64,000 nucleotides of DNA from JAJNBA01 sp963842295. Lineage in GTDB: Bacteria; Actinomycetota; UBA4738; HRBIN12. A model generated the notes under the pieces. It did not search any database. It had not been told where the DNA came from and saw nothing but the letters and a program-made list of their open reading frames with translations. The stretch's first letter is position 1, and each line of letters starts with the position of its first letter. The position numbers and the translations under genes are program-made. Of the stretch, positions 56,704 through 64,000 are shown one piece after another. The stretch is from contig CAWJFY010000009.1 in NCBI GenBank assembly GCA_963842295.1, forward strand, positions 124,001 through 188,000, in the 5' to 3' direction.

Positions 56704-58164
56704 TTACCCCGAGAGCCGCTCGCGCAGGAGCTCCTGCGCGAGCGTCGGGTTGGCGGAGCCGCCGGAAGCCTTCATCACCTGTCCGACGAGGAACCCGATC
56801 ACGCTCTCGTTGCCGCCCCGGAACTTCTCCGCGGCCTCAGCGTTCTCCGCGATGACGCGCTCCACGATGGCTCCCAGCTCACCCGCGTCCGATACCTGCC
56901 GGAGCCCACGCCGTTCGACGATGTCGGCGATCGCGTCGCCGGTCTGGAACGCCTCCTCGAGTGCCCGCTTCGCGCCCGCGCCCGCGATCGTGCCGTCGGC
57001 CACGAGTGCGATCAGGTCGGCGATGTGCTGTGGTCCCACGGTGGCGTCGGCGGCGGCGTCGGCCACGACCGCCTCGTTCCGCAGACCCGCCAGGTCCTGC
57101 GTGATCCAGTTGGCCGATGCGGCCGGCTCCGCGCCGAGCGCCACCGTCTCCTCGAACAAGCTCGTCGCCTCACGGTCCGCCACGAGGACCCGCGCGACCT
57201 CTGGCCTGAGCCCCAGCTCGTCCACGTAGCGGGTCCGTCGCGCCTGCGGTAGCTGCGGCAGGGACGCACGGATCTCGTCGATCCAGGCCTCGTTCGGCTC
57301 CAGAGCAGGGATGTCTGGCTCCGGGAAGTAGCGGTAGTCGAACGCCTCCTCCTTGGAGCGCATCGTTTTCGTCGTGCCCGAATCCTCGTCCCAGCCTCGC
57401 GTCTCCTGCACGAGCCGGTCGCCGGCCTCGAGCGCCGCGATCTGCCGCGCGGCCTCGAACACGAGCGCGCGCTCGAGCGAACGGACCGAGTTCATGTTCT
57501 TGATCTCGACCTTGACGCCCAACGCGTCCGTGCCAACGGGCCGTACCGAGATGTTCGCGTCGCATCGGAGGGAGCCCTCCTCCATGCGAACATCGGAGAC
57601 ATCGAGCGAGCCGAGGAGCGCGCGGAGCTCTCGCAGGTAGGCGCCGGCCTCCTCCGGGGTGCGCATGTCCGGCTCCGAGACGCACTCGACGAGCGGCACG
57701 CCGGCCCGGTTGTAGTCGATCAACGCCGACTCGGCCTCGTGGATCCGACCCGACGCGCTGCCGTGCGCGGTCTTGCCGGTGTCCTCCTCCATGTGCACGC
57801 GCGTGATGCCCACCTTCGTCGTGGATCCATCGGGGAGCTCTACGTCGAGATGTCCTCCCACGCACACGGGCAGGTCGTACTGGCTGATCTGATAGTTCTT
57901 CGGCATGTCCGGATAGAAGTAGTTCTTCCGATGGAACAGGGAGCGCGGCGCGATCCGGCTCCCCAGGGCGACACCCACTTTCACGATCCGCGCGATCGCC
58001 TCGCGGTTGGGGACCGGCAACGACCCGGGATGACCGAGGCAGACGGGACAGGTCAGGGTGTTGGGCTCGGCGCCGAACTCGTTGCGGCACCCGCAGAACA
58101 TCTTGGTCCGCGTGCTGAGCTCGACGTGGCACTCGAGCCCGATCACGGTCTCCCACTCGCCCAT
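56704..58164 (-). CDS. gatB: Aspartyl/glutamyl-tRNA amidotransferase subunit B
   Basis: Part of GatCAB, which converts Glu-tRNA-Gln and Asp-tRNA-Asn to the amides. The 486-aa protein contains ETVIGLECHVELSTRTKMFC, the zinc site CGCRNEF with CPVCLGHPGSLP, FYPDMPKNYQISQYDLP and the C-terminal YqeY-like tail domain. Separated from gatA by an inverted EamA gene. Confidence 0.96.
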   Translation of the reverse strand: MGEWETVIGLECHVELSTRTKMFCGCRNEFGAEPNTLTCPVCLGHPGSLPVPNREAIARIVKVGVALGSRIAPRSLFHRKNYFYPDMPKNYQISQYDLPVCVGGHLDVELPDGSTTKVGITRVHMEEDTGKTAHGSASGRIHEAESALIDYNRAGVPLVECVSEPDMRTPEEAGAYLRELRALLGSLDVSDVRMEEGSLRCDANISVRPVGTDALGVKVEIKNMNSVRSLERALVFEAARQIAALEAGDRLVQETRGWDEDSGTTKTMRSKEEAFDYRYFPEPDIPALEPNEAWIDEIRASLPQLPQARRTRYVDELGLRPEVARVLVADREATSLFEETVALGAEPAASANWITQDLAGLRNEAVVADAAADATVGPQHIADLIALVADGTIAGAGAKRALEEAFQTGDAIADIVERRGLRQVSDAGELGAIVERVIAENAEAAEKFRGGNESVIGFLVGQVMKASGGSANPTLAQELLRERLSG

Positions 58165-58233
58165 CGCGCGGGTCAGCCTATCGGACGCTTCCGACCCAGC
58201 AGAGCGTCGTCAACCGGTCCGTATCCTTGGCGG

Positions 58234-59229
58234 ATGTCCTCTCCGGTCACGGCCGCCCACGACCCGTCGACTCGCCCGCCGACGTGGTTGATCTGGGTGG
58301 CGCTGGGGATGGTCTACGTCATCTGGAGCACGACGTATCTGGGGATCCGGGTCAGCAACGAGACCCTCCCGCCCCTGATCGCGGCCGGCACCCGATTCGC
58401 GATCGCCGGCGCGGTGCTCTTCGCGGTCACGGCTCGGCGCCGCGGCGCCGAGCGCGATCCCGTCGGGCGGACCCAGTGGTGGGCTGCATTCCTCGTCGGC
58501 GCCGGACTGATCGCCGGCGGGAACGGTTCCGTCGTCCTGGCCGAGCGGACGGTCCCCTCGGGAACGGTGGCGCTGATCTTCGCGCTCGTGCCGCTGTGGA
58601 TCGCGCTCTGGGACCGGTTCGTAGGTCATCGGCGGCTTCCGCTGCGGGTGGCCGTCGGTCTCGTGCTCGGGTTCGCCGGCGCGGCCCTGCTCGTAGACGA
58701 CGCGCGCGTCGGCGGCGTTCCGCTCTCGGGCTTGTTGCTCGCGGTCGCGGCGTCGATGAGCTGGGCGGCCGGGTCGCTCACCGCGCGCGGCGCACCTCTG
58801 CCGCGTCGGCCTCTCGTGGGCAACGCGATGGTCATGATGGCCGGCGGTGCGCTCTCGCTCCTGTGGGGGGTCGCGCGCGGCGAACTCGCGCTGATCGACC
58901 CTGATCGGTTCTCCGCGGCTTCGCTCCTGGCGCTCGGCTACCTCATCGTCTTCGGTTCGTGGATCGCGTTCTCCGCCTATCTCTGGCTGTTGCGGAACGC
59001 GCGGACGTCGCTGGTCGCCACGTACGCTTGGGTCACCCCGATGCTGGCCGTGTACCTCGGCCACCTGATCGTGGACGAGAAGCTCCGGAGCCGCTCCCTG
59101 GTGGCGGGCGCGGTCGTGCTCGCAGCCGTGGCACTGACGGTGTCGGCGGGAAGCGTCGCCCGCGACGATCGGCGGTCAGACGCCGGCGAGGACCGGCGGG
59201 CGGAGGACGAGGCCGAGGTCCCCCTCTAG
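58234..59229 (+). CDS. EamA/DMT-family transporter
   Basis: A 331-aa, 10-helix drug/metabolite transporter with two EamA repeats (WVALGMVYVIWSTTYLGIRV; FVGHRRLPLRVAVGLVLGFA; GAPLPRRPLVGNAMVMMAGG). TATCCT lies 6 nt before the ATG (leaderless). The last 18 codons overlap the 3' end of gatA on the other strand by 54 nt; that portion encodes an acidic, disordered tail. It splits gatB from gatA. Confidence 0.88.
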   Translation: MSSPVTAAHDPSTRPPTWLIWVALGMVYVIWSTTYLGIRVSNETLPPLIAAGTRFAIAGAVLFAVTARRRGAERDPVGRTQWWAAFLVGAGLIAGGNGSVVLAERTVPSGTVALIFALVPLWIALWDRFVGHRRLPLRVAVGLVLGFAGAALLVDDARVGGVPLSGLLLAVAASMSWAAGSLTARGAPLPRRPLVGNAMVMMAGGALSLLWGVARGELALIDPDRFSAASLLALGYLIVFGSWIAFSAYLWLLRNARTSLVATYAWVTPMLAVYLGHLIVDEKLRSRSLVAGAVVLAAVALTVSAGSVARDDRRSDAGEDRRAEDEAEVPL

Positions 59230-60648
59230 TGCGTTCGCAGCGCGGAACAGGACCTGCTCACCCAGGACGGGAGCGGTGAGCTGGAGCCCCACCGGGAGCC
59301 CTCCACCGTCCAACCCGCACGGCACCGTGATCGCCGGCACGCCCGCGAGGTTCGCCGGGATCGTGAAGACGTCGGACAGGTACATCGCCAGCGGATCGTC
59401 GGCGCGCTCTCCGATCCGGAAAGCCGTGGTCGGCGACGTCGGCGAGACGAGCACATCGAATCGCTCGAACGCCTTCTCGTAGTCTCGGATGATGAGTGTT
59501 CGAACCTTCTGGGCCTGGCCGTAGTAGGCCTCGTAATAGCCTGCGGACAGGGCATAGGTACCGAGCATGATCCGGCGTTTGACCTCGGGACCGAAGCCCT
59601 CGCCGCGCGTTCGGGACATCATGTCCGCGGAGTTCGCCCCTTCGGCACGGTACCCGTACCGGACTCCGTCGTAGCGCGCGAGGTTCGAAGACGCCTCCGA
59701 CGGCGCGATCAGGTAGTAGGCGGACAGCGTGTAGTCGGCGTGTGGGAGCGTCGCCTCCCCCACCTGGGCGCCGAGCGCCGCGAGCCGGTCCACCGACGCG
59801 CGCACCGAGTCTATGACCCCGGGCTCGACGCCCTCTCCGAACGCCTCCGCGACGACGCCTACCCGGAGACCGTCGATCCCATCGTCCAGGCCGGCGAGGT
59901 AGTCCGGCACATCCTCGTTGAGGCTCGTGGCGTCGCGATCGTCCTTACCCGCCATCGCGCCGAGCAGCAACGCGGCGTCACGGACGCTCCTGGTGAGCGT
60001 CCCCACGGTGTCCAGCGAGGACGCGAACGCGATCAGCCCGTACCGGGACACCAGCCCGTACGTCGGCTTCATCCCGACCACGCCGCAGAGGGACGCCGGC
60101 TGGCGCACCGAGCCGCCCGTATCGGTGCCGAGGGCCCACACGACCTCCCCGGCGGCGACGGCGGCGGCGCTGCCGCCGCTGGAGCCACCGGGGACCCGCT
60201 CCAGGTCCCACGGGTTGTGGACGGGCCCGAACGCAGAGTTCTCGTTCGACGATCCCATCGCGAACTCGTCGCAGTTGGTCTTGCCCAAGAGCACGCTGCC
60301 GTGACCCGACAGGCGGGCCCACGGCGTGCACTCGTACGGCGGGATGTAGTTCTCGAGGATCTTCGATCCGCATGTTGTACGGATCCCCATCGTGGCCAGG
60401 ACGTCCTTCAGCGCGAGGGGGATCCCCGCGACCGGAAGCTGTGGCGCACCCGTCCCCCGGTGCGTGTCCAGCTCGGCCGCGCGCTCCAGCGCGACCTCGG
60501 GCGTGCGCGTGAGGAACGCGCGCACGCTGTCATCCACGGCCTCGATCCGGCGGAGCGAGGAGTCGACGACCTCGGTCGCCGAGACCTCGCCTCCGGCGAT
60601 CTTCGCGGCGAGCTCGGAGCCCGTCAGATCGCAGAGCTCGGCCGTCAT
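59176..60648 (-). CDS. gatA: Glutamyl-tRNA(Gln) amidotransferase subunit A
   Basis: Hydrolyses glutamine to supply ammonia to GatB. The 490-aa amidase-signature protein has the catalytic Lys in LALKDVLATMGIRTT, the cis-Ser/Ser in PGGSSGGSAAAVAAGE with TDTGGSVRQPASLCGV, and the usual C-terminus. ATG 60648 overlaps the gatC stop (ATGA). Confidence 0.97.
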   Translation of the reverse strand: MTAELCDLTGSELAAKIAGGEVSATEVVDSSLRRIEAVDDSVRAFLTRTPEVALERAAELDTHRGTGAPQLPVAGIPLALKDVLATMGIRTTCGSKILENYIPPYECTPWARLSGHGSVLLGKTNCDEFAMGSSNENSAFGPVHNPWDLERVPGGSSGGSAAAVAAGEVVWALGTDTGGSVRQPASLCGVVGMKPTYGLVSRYGLIAFASSLDTVGTLTRSVRDAALLLGAMAGKDDRDATSLNEDVPDYLAGLDDGIDGLRVGVVAEAFGEGVEPGVIDSVRASVDRLAALGAQVGEATLPHADYTLSAYYLIAPSEASSNLARYDGVRYGYRAEGANSADMMSRTRGEGFGPEVKRRIMLGTYALSAGYYEAYYGQAQKVRTLIIRDYEKAFERFDVLVSPTSPTTAFRIGERADDPLAMYLSDVFTIPANLAGVPAITVPCGLDGGGLPVGLQLTAPVLGEQVLFRAANALEGDLGLVLRPPVLAGV

Positions 60649-60938
60649 CCCTCTGCCTCGACGATCCGAACGACCTTGAACCGGCCGTCCTCCTGCTCGG
60701 GCGCGTTCGACAGCGCCTCGGCTTGCGGCAGCGACGGTTCGGGTGTGTCCTCCCGATAGACGTTGATCCGTGGGATCGCGTAGGCCGCCGGCGGAACGTC
60801 GTCCGCGGCGACCTCACCGACTTTCGCCGCGTGCTCAAGGATCAGGCCGAGCTGGTCGCGGAGCTGCGCCTTCTCCTCCTCGGTCAGCCCCAGGCGCGCG
60901 AGGCGTGCGACGTGATCGATGTCGATCTGGATCGCCAT
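60645..60938 (-). CDS. gatC: Glutamyl-tRNA(Gln) amidotransferase subunit C
   Basis: A 97-aa linker subunit that stabilises GatA on GatB: IDIDHVARLARLGLTEEEKA at the start, then LGLILEHAAKV and the PLxxDxP-like belt region (RINVYREDTPEPSLPQAEAL). Directly upstream of gatA. Confidence 0.95.
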   Translation of the reverse strand: MAIQIDIDHVARLARLGLTEEEKAQLRDQLGLILEHAAKVGEVAADDVPPAAYAIPRINVYREDTPEPSLPQAEALSNAPEQEDGRFKVVRIVEAEG

Positions 60939-60958
60939 GCGCGGCAGTCTAGGGACCC

Positions 60959-61876
60959 TCAGATCGAGACGCCGAACCGGGGCTCGACGCGAAGCGCGGC
61001 TGCCGCAGCGCTCACTGCGTTGCCGATCAACCACACGTCGGTGATCGGACCGACCCCACCCGGGACCGGTGTGATGGCCTCCGCCTTGGCCGCCACGCCG
61101 TCGAACTCGATGTCGCCCACGAACCGCACCTTGCCGGTCTCCGGATCCTTCACCGGGTCGATGCCGACGTCGACGGCGATCACGCCGTCGCGCACCATGT
61201 CCCCCGTCACGAGCCCTGCCACGCCGGCCGCGACGATGAGGATGTCCGCCTGCTTCGTGAACGCGCTCAGATCCGTCGTCCGCGAATGGCAGGTCACCAC
61301 GGTGGCGTGCCGCTGAAGGCCGAGCGAGGCCGCGGGCTTGCCCACCGAGTCCGACCGGCCCACGACCACCAGGGTCTTCCCCGGATAGAAGGACTCCGGG
61401 TCCCGGCCCGTCGACTTCACGTACTCGTCCAAGAGGTAGAAGCACGAGGCGGGCGTGGAAGGGACGAACCGTGGGCGCCCCTGCGCGAGCAACCCGGCGT
61501 TCTCCGGATGCACGGCCTCCACGTCCTTGTAGGGGTCGAGCGCGCGATACACGAGGGGCTCGGAGATCCCGGCGGGCAACGGCCGCAGCACAAGGATGCC
61601 GGTGATGCGGGGGTCGGCGTTGAGCTTGCCGACGACGGCGAGGACGTCGGCGAGCTCCGCGTCGTCCGGGAGATGTTCGTTCGCGTACTCGCACTCCAGA
61701 CGCTCCGCCAACCTCCGGACGTGGCGCTCGTACGCCGCCGCGGCGTGGTCTTCCCCGACCAGGATCGTGGCCAGGCCGGGGCGCGCGCCGGAGACCTTGA
61801 GCTGACGGAGCTCCTCGTGCACGTGCTCGGAGAGCTCCTCGGCGAGCTTGTTCCCGTCGATCACGGTCCCTGTCAT
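60959..61876 (-). CDS. folD: FolD-like methylene-THF dehydrogenase with altered active site
   Basis: A 305-aa FolD family member by length and order: ARPGLATILVGEDHAAAAYE, VVVGRSDSVGKPAASLGL and ITPVPGGVGPITDVWLI. But the cyclohydrolase residues differ from E. coli FolD: the Lys four residues after the conserved Tyr (YVASK) is Val here (YERHV), the Gln of VQLPLP is Leu (VLRPLP), and KDVDG reads KDVEA. The Lys is needed for cyclohydrolase activity in characterised FolDs, so this protein is likely dehydrogenase-only or changed in substrate. It lies 20 nt above gatC. Confidence 0.87.
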   Translation of the reverse strand: MTGTVIDGNKLAEELSEHVHEELRQLKVSGARPGLATILVGEDHAAAAYERHVRRLAERLECEYANEHLPDDAELADVLAVVGKLNADPRITGILVLRPLPAGISEPLVYRALDPYKDVEAVHPENAGLLAQGRPRFVPSTPASCFYLLDEYVKSTGRDPESFYPGKTLVVVGRSDSVGKPAASLGLQRHATVVTCHSRTTDLSAFTKQADILIVAAGVAGLVTGDMVRDGVIAVDVGIDPVKDPETGKVRFVGDIEFDGVAAKAEAITPVPGGVGPITDVWLIGNAVSAAAAALRVEPRFGVSI

Positions 61877-61897
61877 GCCACGTCCTTCCGTCGACGA

Positions 61898-63934
61898 CTA
61901 CCCTCGACCGAGCCGTCGCAGGAGCTCCGGCTCGTCGACGATCTCGACGCCGAGCTTCACGGCCTGGTCGTGCTTCGAGCCCGGATTCTCACCCGCCACG
62001 ACGAAGTCCGTCTTCTTGGACACGCTCGAGGAGACCCGGGCCCCCGCCCGCTGCGCGAGCTTGGTTGCCTCGTCCCTCGACAGGGTGTCGAGTCCACCCG
62101 TCAGCACGATCGTCTTGCCCTCGAGCGGTTTCGGCCCCTCGTCGGGAGGGGGCTCGTCCCGGAGGCGCACGCCGGCCTCGCGGAGCTTCTCGATCAGGGC
62201 GAGGTTGTCCGGATCGTCGAACCATGCGGCCACGGTGGCGGCGACCTCCGGACCGATCTCCGGGACGGCATCGATCTCGTCGGCGGACGCGGCGGCGAGA
62301 CCATCGATCTCGAGGAACGCCGACGCGAGGACCTGGGCGACGTGGGAGCCGACATGTCGGATGTTGAGTCCCGCCAGCAGTCGCCAGAGCGGCCGGTCCT
62401 TCGACGCCTCGATCGCGCGCCGCAGGTTCTCGATCGACCTCGCGGCGAACCCCTCGAGCTCAGCGAACTGCTCGTCGGTCACCCGGTAGATGTCGGCGGG
62501 ATCCTTGATGAACCCCCCATTGAGCAGGGCGATCCCGGTCTTGTAGCCGAGGCCTTCGATGTCCATCGCGCCGCGGCCGGCGAAGTGGAACAGCCACTCC
62601 ACGGACTGGTCGGGACAGCCGGCCTTGTTGGGGCACCGCCAGTCGGCCTCGCCCTGGGAGCGCACAAGCGGGGTGCCGCACGAGGTGCAGTTCTTCGGCA
62701 TCTTCCACTTGCGGGCGTTCTTCGGCCGTTTCGCCAAGACGGGTCCGACGATCTCGGGGATCACGTCGCCGGCTCGGCGGACGATCACGGTGTCGCCCTT
62801 GCGGACATCCTTGCGCCGGGTCTCGTCCTCGTTGTGCAGGGTGGCGTTCGTGATGGTGACGCCCCCCACGAACACCGGCTCCAGGACCGCGAACGGCGTC
62901 ACCTTGCCCGTGCGGCCCGTGTGGACCTCGATCGACTTCAACAGCGCCGTCCGCTCTTCCGGCGGGAACTTGTAGGCGATCGCCCACCGAGGGGCGTGAC
63001 TCGTGGAGCCGAGTCGTCGCTGGAGCTTCGCGTCGTCGACCTTGATCACGGCGCCGTCGATCTCCCAGTCGAGGGAGTGCCGCTTCTTCTCCCAGCGCCG
63101 GAGGAAGGTGAGGACCTCTTTCAGGCTCTTGGTCCGGTGCGTGGTGGGCGGCACCGGCAGCCCCACCTTCTCCGACCACGCGAGGAAATCGGAATGGGAA
63201 TCGAAGGTGATGCCCGCAGCGGCGCCGAACGAGTGGACCCACATCCGGAGCGGGCGCGATGCGGTGATCTTCGCGTCCTTCTGCCGGAGCGAACCCGCCG
63301 CGCCGTTGCGAGGATTGGCGAAGGGTCGATCGCCCGCCTCGGTCAGCCGGACGTTCAACTCCTCGAACGCCTTCACAGGGAAGTAGACCTCGCCTCGGAC
63401 CTCGATCACCGACGGGGGGGCCTCGGTGGCCAGCCGTCGTGGGATCGACTTCAGGGTCCGAACGTTCGCCGTGATGTCCTCGCCGACCCGCCCGTCCCCG
63501 CGGGTCGCCGCCACCGTGAGGACGCCGTCCTCGTACGTCAAGGCGCACGCGACGCCGTCGATCTTGAGCTCGCAGACGAACGTGGGGGTCGCGCCGGCCA
63601 GTCCACGATCGACGCGCGCGCCCCACGCACGGAGCTCTTCCTCTGAGAACGCGTTGTCGAGCGAGAGCATCGGCGCCCGGTGCGGGACGGGCCGGAACAG
63701 CTCGGCCGGCGCCGCCCCGACGCGCTGGGTGGGCGAATCGGGGGTGATCAGCTCCGGGAACCTGTCTTCGAGCGCCCGTAGCTCACTGATCAGTTCGTCG
63801 TACTCGGCGTCGGAGATCTCCGGATCGTCGAGTACGTGATAGCGGTACAGGTGGTGGTTCACGAGCTCGCGGAACTCCTCGACCCGGAGCTCGGCCTCGG
63901 CGAGGTCTCGCTCCTCTTTCCGCGCTTCCTTCAC
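61898..63934 (-). CDS. ligA: NAD-dependent DNA ligase
   Basis: Seals nicks in replication and repair with NAD. The 678-aa protein has the Ia domain, nucleotidyl-transferase site CELKIDGVACALTYEDG (Lys near residue 120), OB fold, zinc finger (CTSCGTPLV with CPNKAGCPD), HhH repeats and a C-terminal BRCT domain (TIVLTGGLDTLSRDEATKLA). GTG 63934 overlaps the upstream stop (GTGA). Confidence 0.97.
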   Translation of the reverse strand: MKEARKEERDLAEAELRVEEFRELVNHHLYRYHVLDDPEISDAEYDELISELRALEDRFPELITPDSPTQRVGAAPAELFRPVPHRAPMLSLDNAFSEEELRAWGARVDRGLAGATPTFVCELKIDGVACALTYEDGVLTVAATRGDGRVGEDITANVRTLKSIPRRLATEAPPSVIEVRGEVYFPVKAFEELNVRLTEAGDRPFANPRNGAAGSLRQKDAKITASRPLRMWVHSFGAAAGITFDSHSDFLAWSEKVGLPVPPTTHRTKSLKEVLTFLRRWEKKRHSLDWEIDGAVIKVDDAKLQRRLGSTSHAPRWAIAYKFPPEERTALLKSIEVHTGRTGKVTPFAVLEPVFVGGVTITNATLHNEDETRRKDVRKGDTVIVRRAGDVIPEIVGPVLAKRPKNARKWKMPKNCTSCGTPLVRSQGEADWRCPNKAGCPDQSVEWLFHFAGRGAMDIEGLGYKTGIALLNGGFIKDPADIYRVTDEQFAELEGFAARSIENLRRAIEASKDRPLWRLLAGLNIRHVGSHVAQVLASAFLEIDGLAAASADEIDAVPEIGPEVAATVAAWFDDPDNLALIEKLREAGVRLRDEPPPDEGPKPLEGKTIVLTGGLDTLSRDEATKLAQRAGARVSSSVSKKTDFVVAGENPGSKHDQAVKLGVEIVDEPELLRRLGRG

Positions 63935-64000
63935 CCGGCGATCTCCAGGTTTCCGGCCACGCCGATCCGCTCCCCCACGACGAAGACACCTCCGCGCACA
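63931..64000 (-). CDS. C-terminal end of an unidentified gene upstream of ligA
   Basis: Only the last 22 residues are present (GVFVVGERIGVAGNLEIAG and stop), overlapping the ligA GTG. The gene is in the same operon as ligA. The fragment is too short to assign. Confidence 0.5.
   Translation of the reverse strand, partial: VRGGVFVVGERIGVAGNLEIAG

Noticed and set aside
61286..63646. A 786-codon plus-strand open frame opposite folD and ligA
   Set aside because: Antisense to conserved ligase and FolD motifs, no family features, biased Arg/Leu/Gly/Asp composition.
1..64000. CRISPR arrays, insertion sequences, rRNA genes, replication origin
   Set aside because: No regularly spaced repeats, transposase motifs, rRNA segments, DnaA-box clusters or partition genes were seen while reading both strands.

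Overview
The window is high-GC, dense bacterial DNA that reads as a chromosome fragment of an uncultured Actinomycetota, probably a deep-branching soil lineage (inference). Reasons: frequent GTG starts, many ATGA/GTGA stop-start overlaps, repeated leaderless promoters (TAnnnT 6-8 nt before the start codon), the ligA-folD-gatC-gatA/gatB neighbourhood, Holin-X and DUF3618 genes, and a tRNA gene without an encoded CCA. I cannot name a genus.

Layout. 1-3.7 kb: the end of a membrane-protein gene, two small actinobacterial hypotheticals, a Thermus-type isocitrate dehydrogenase and a beta-hydroxyacid dehydrogenase. 3.74-14.32 kb: a genomic island inserted in tRNA-Glu(CUC) and bounded by a perfect 44-bp direct repeat. 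It has no intact integrase. It holds stress/envelope genes (GlsB-like, Holin-X, DUF3618-like, LapA-like, an RsbW-like kinase, a histone-H1-like basic protein), very small membrane peptides, and nine intact or decayed copies of one short helix-turn-helix gene.

14.3-26.6 kb: CBS protein, muramoyl-alanine amidase, gltX, two fumarylacetoacetase-fold hydrolases, an acetoacetate-decarboxylase-like protein, a beta-propeller protein, a glutamine-synthetase-like ligase, SRPBCC protein, cytochrome P450, quinone oxidoreductase and a coiled-coil protein. 26.6-32.5 kb: a minus-strand operon hpaE-hpaD-permease-aromatic amino acid decarboxylase-marR, which looks like aromatic amine/homoprotocatechuate catabolism. 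32.5-39.6 kb: a broken cupredoxin, DUF2330, aminopeptidase N, ilvE, a methyltransferase and a DmdA/GcvT-like protein. 39.7-45.9 kb: two adjacent PAS histidine kinases and two MFS transporters, the second behind a likely leader-peptide attenuator. 46.0-48.8 kb: serA and a class V aminotransferase (serine synthesis). 49.0-53.6 kb: an FtsX-type ABC permease with two ATPases. 53.6-55.4 kb: ferredoxin reductase and Rieske ferredoxin. 55.4-64 kb: MFS, gatB, EamA transporter, gatA, gatC, an unusual folD and ligA.

The most unusual items are the HTH-repeat island, a FolD in which three catalytic positions are replaced, a symmetric divergent leaderless promoter at 20014-20032, an apparent CTG start on hpaE, and a cupredoxin broken at a perfect palindrome.
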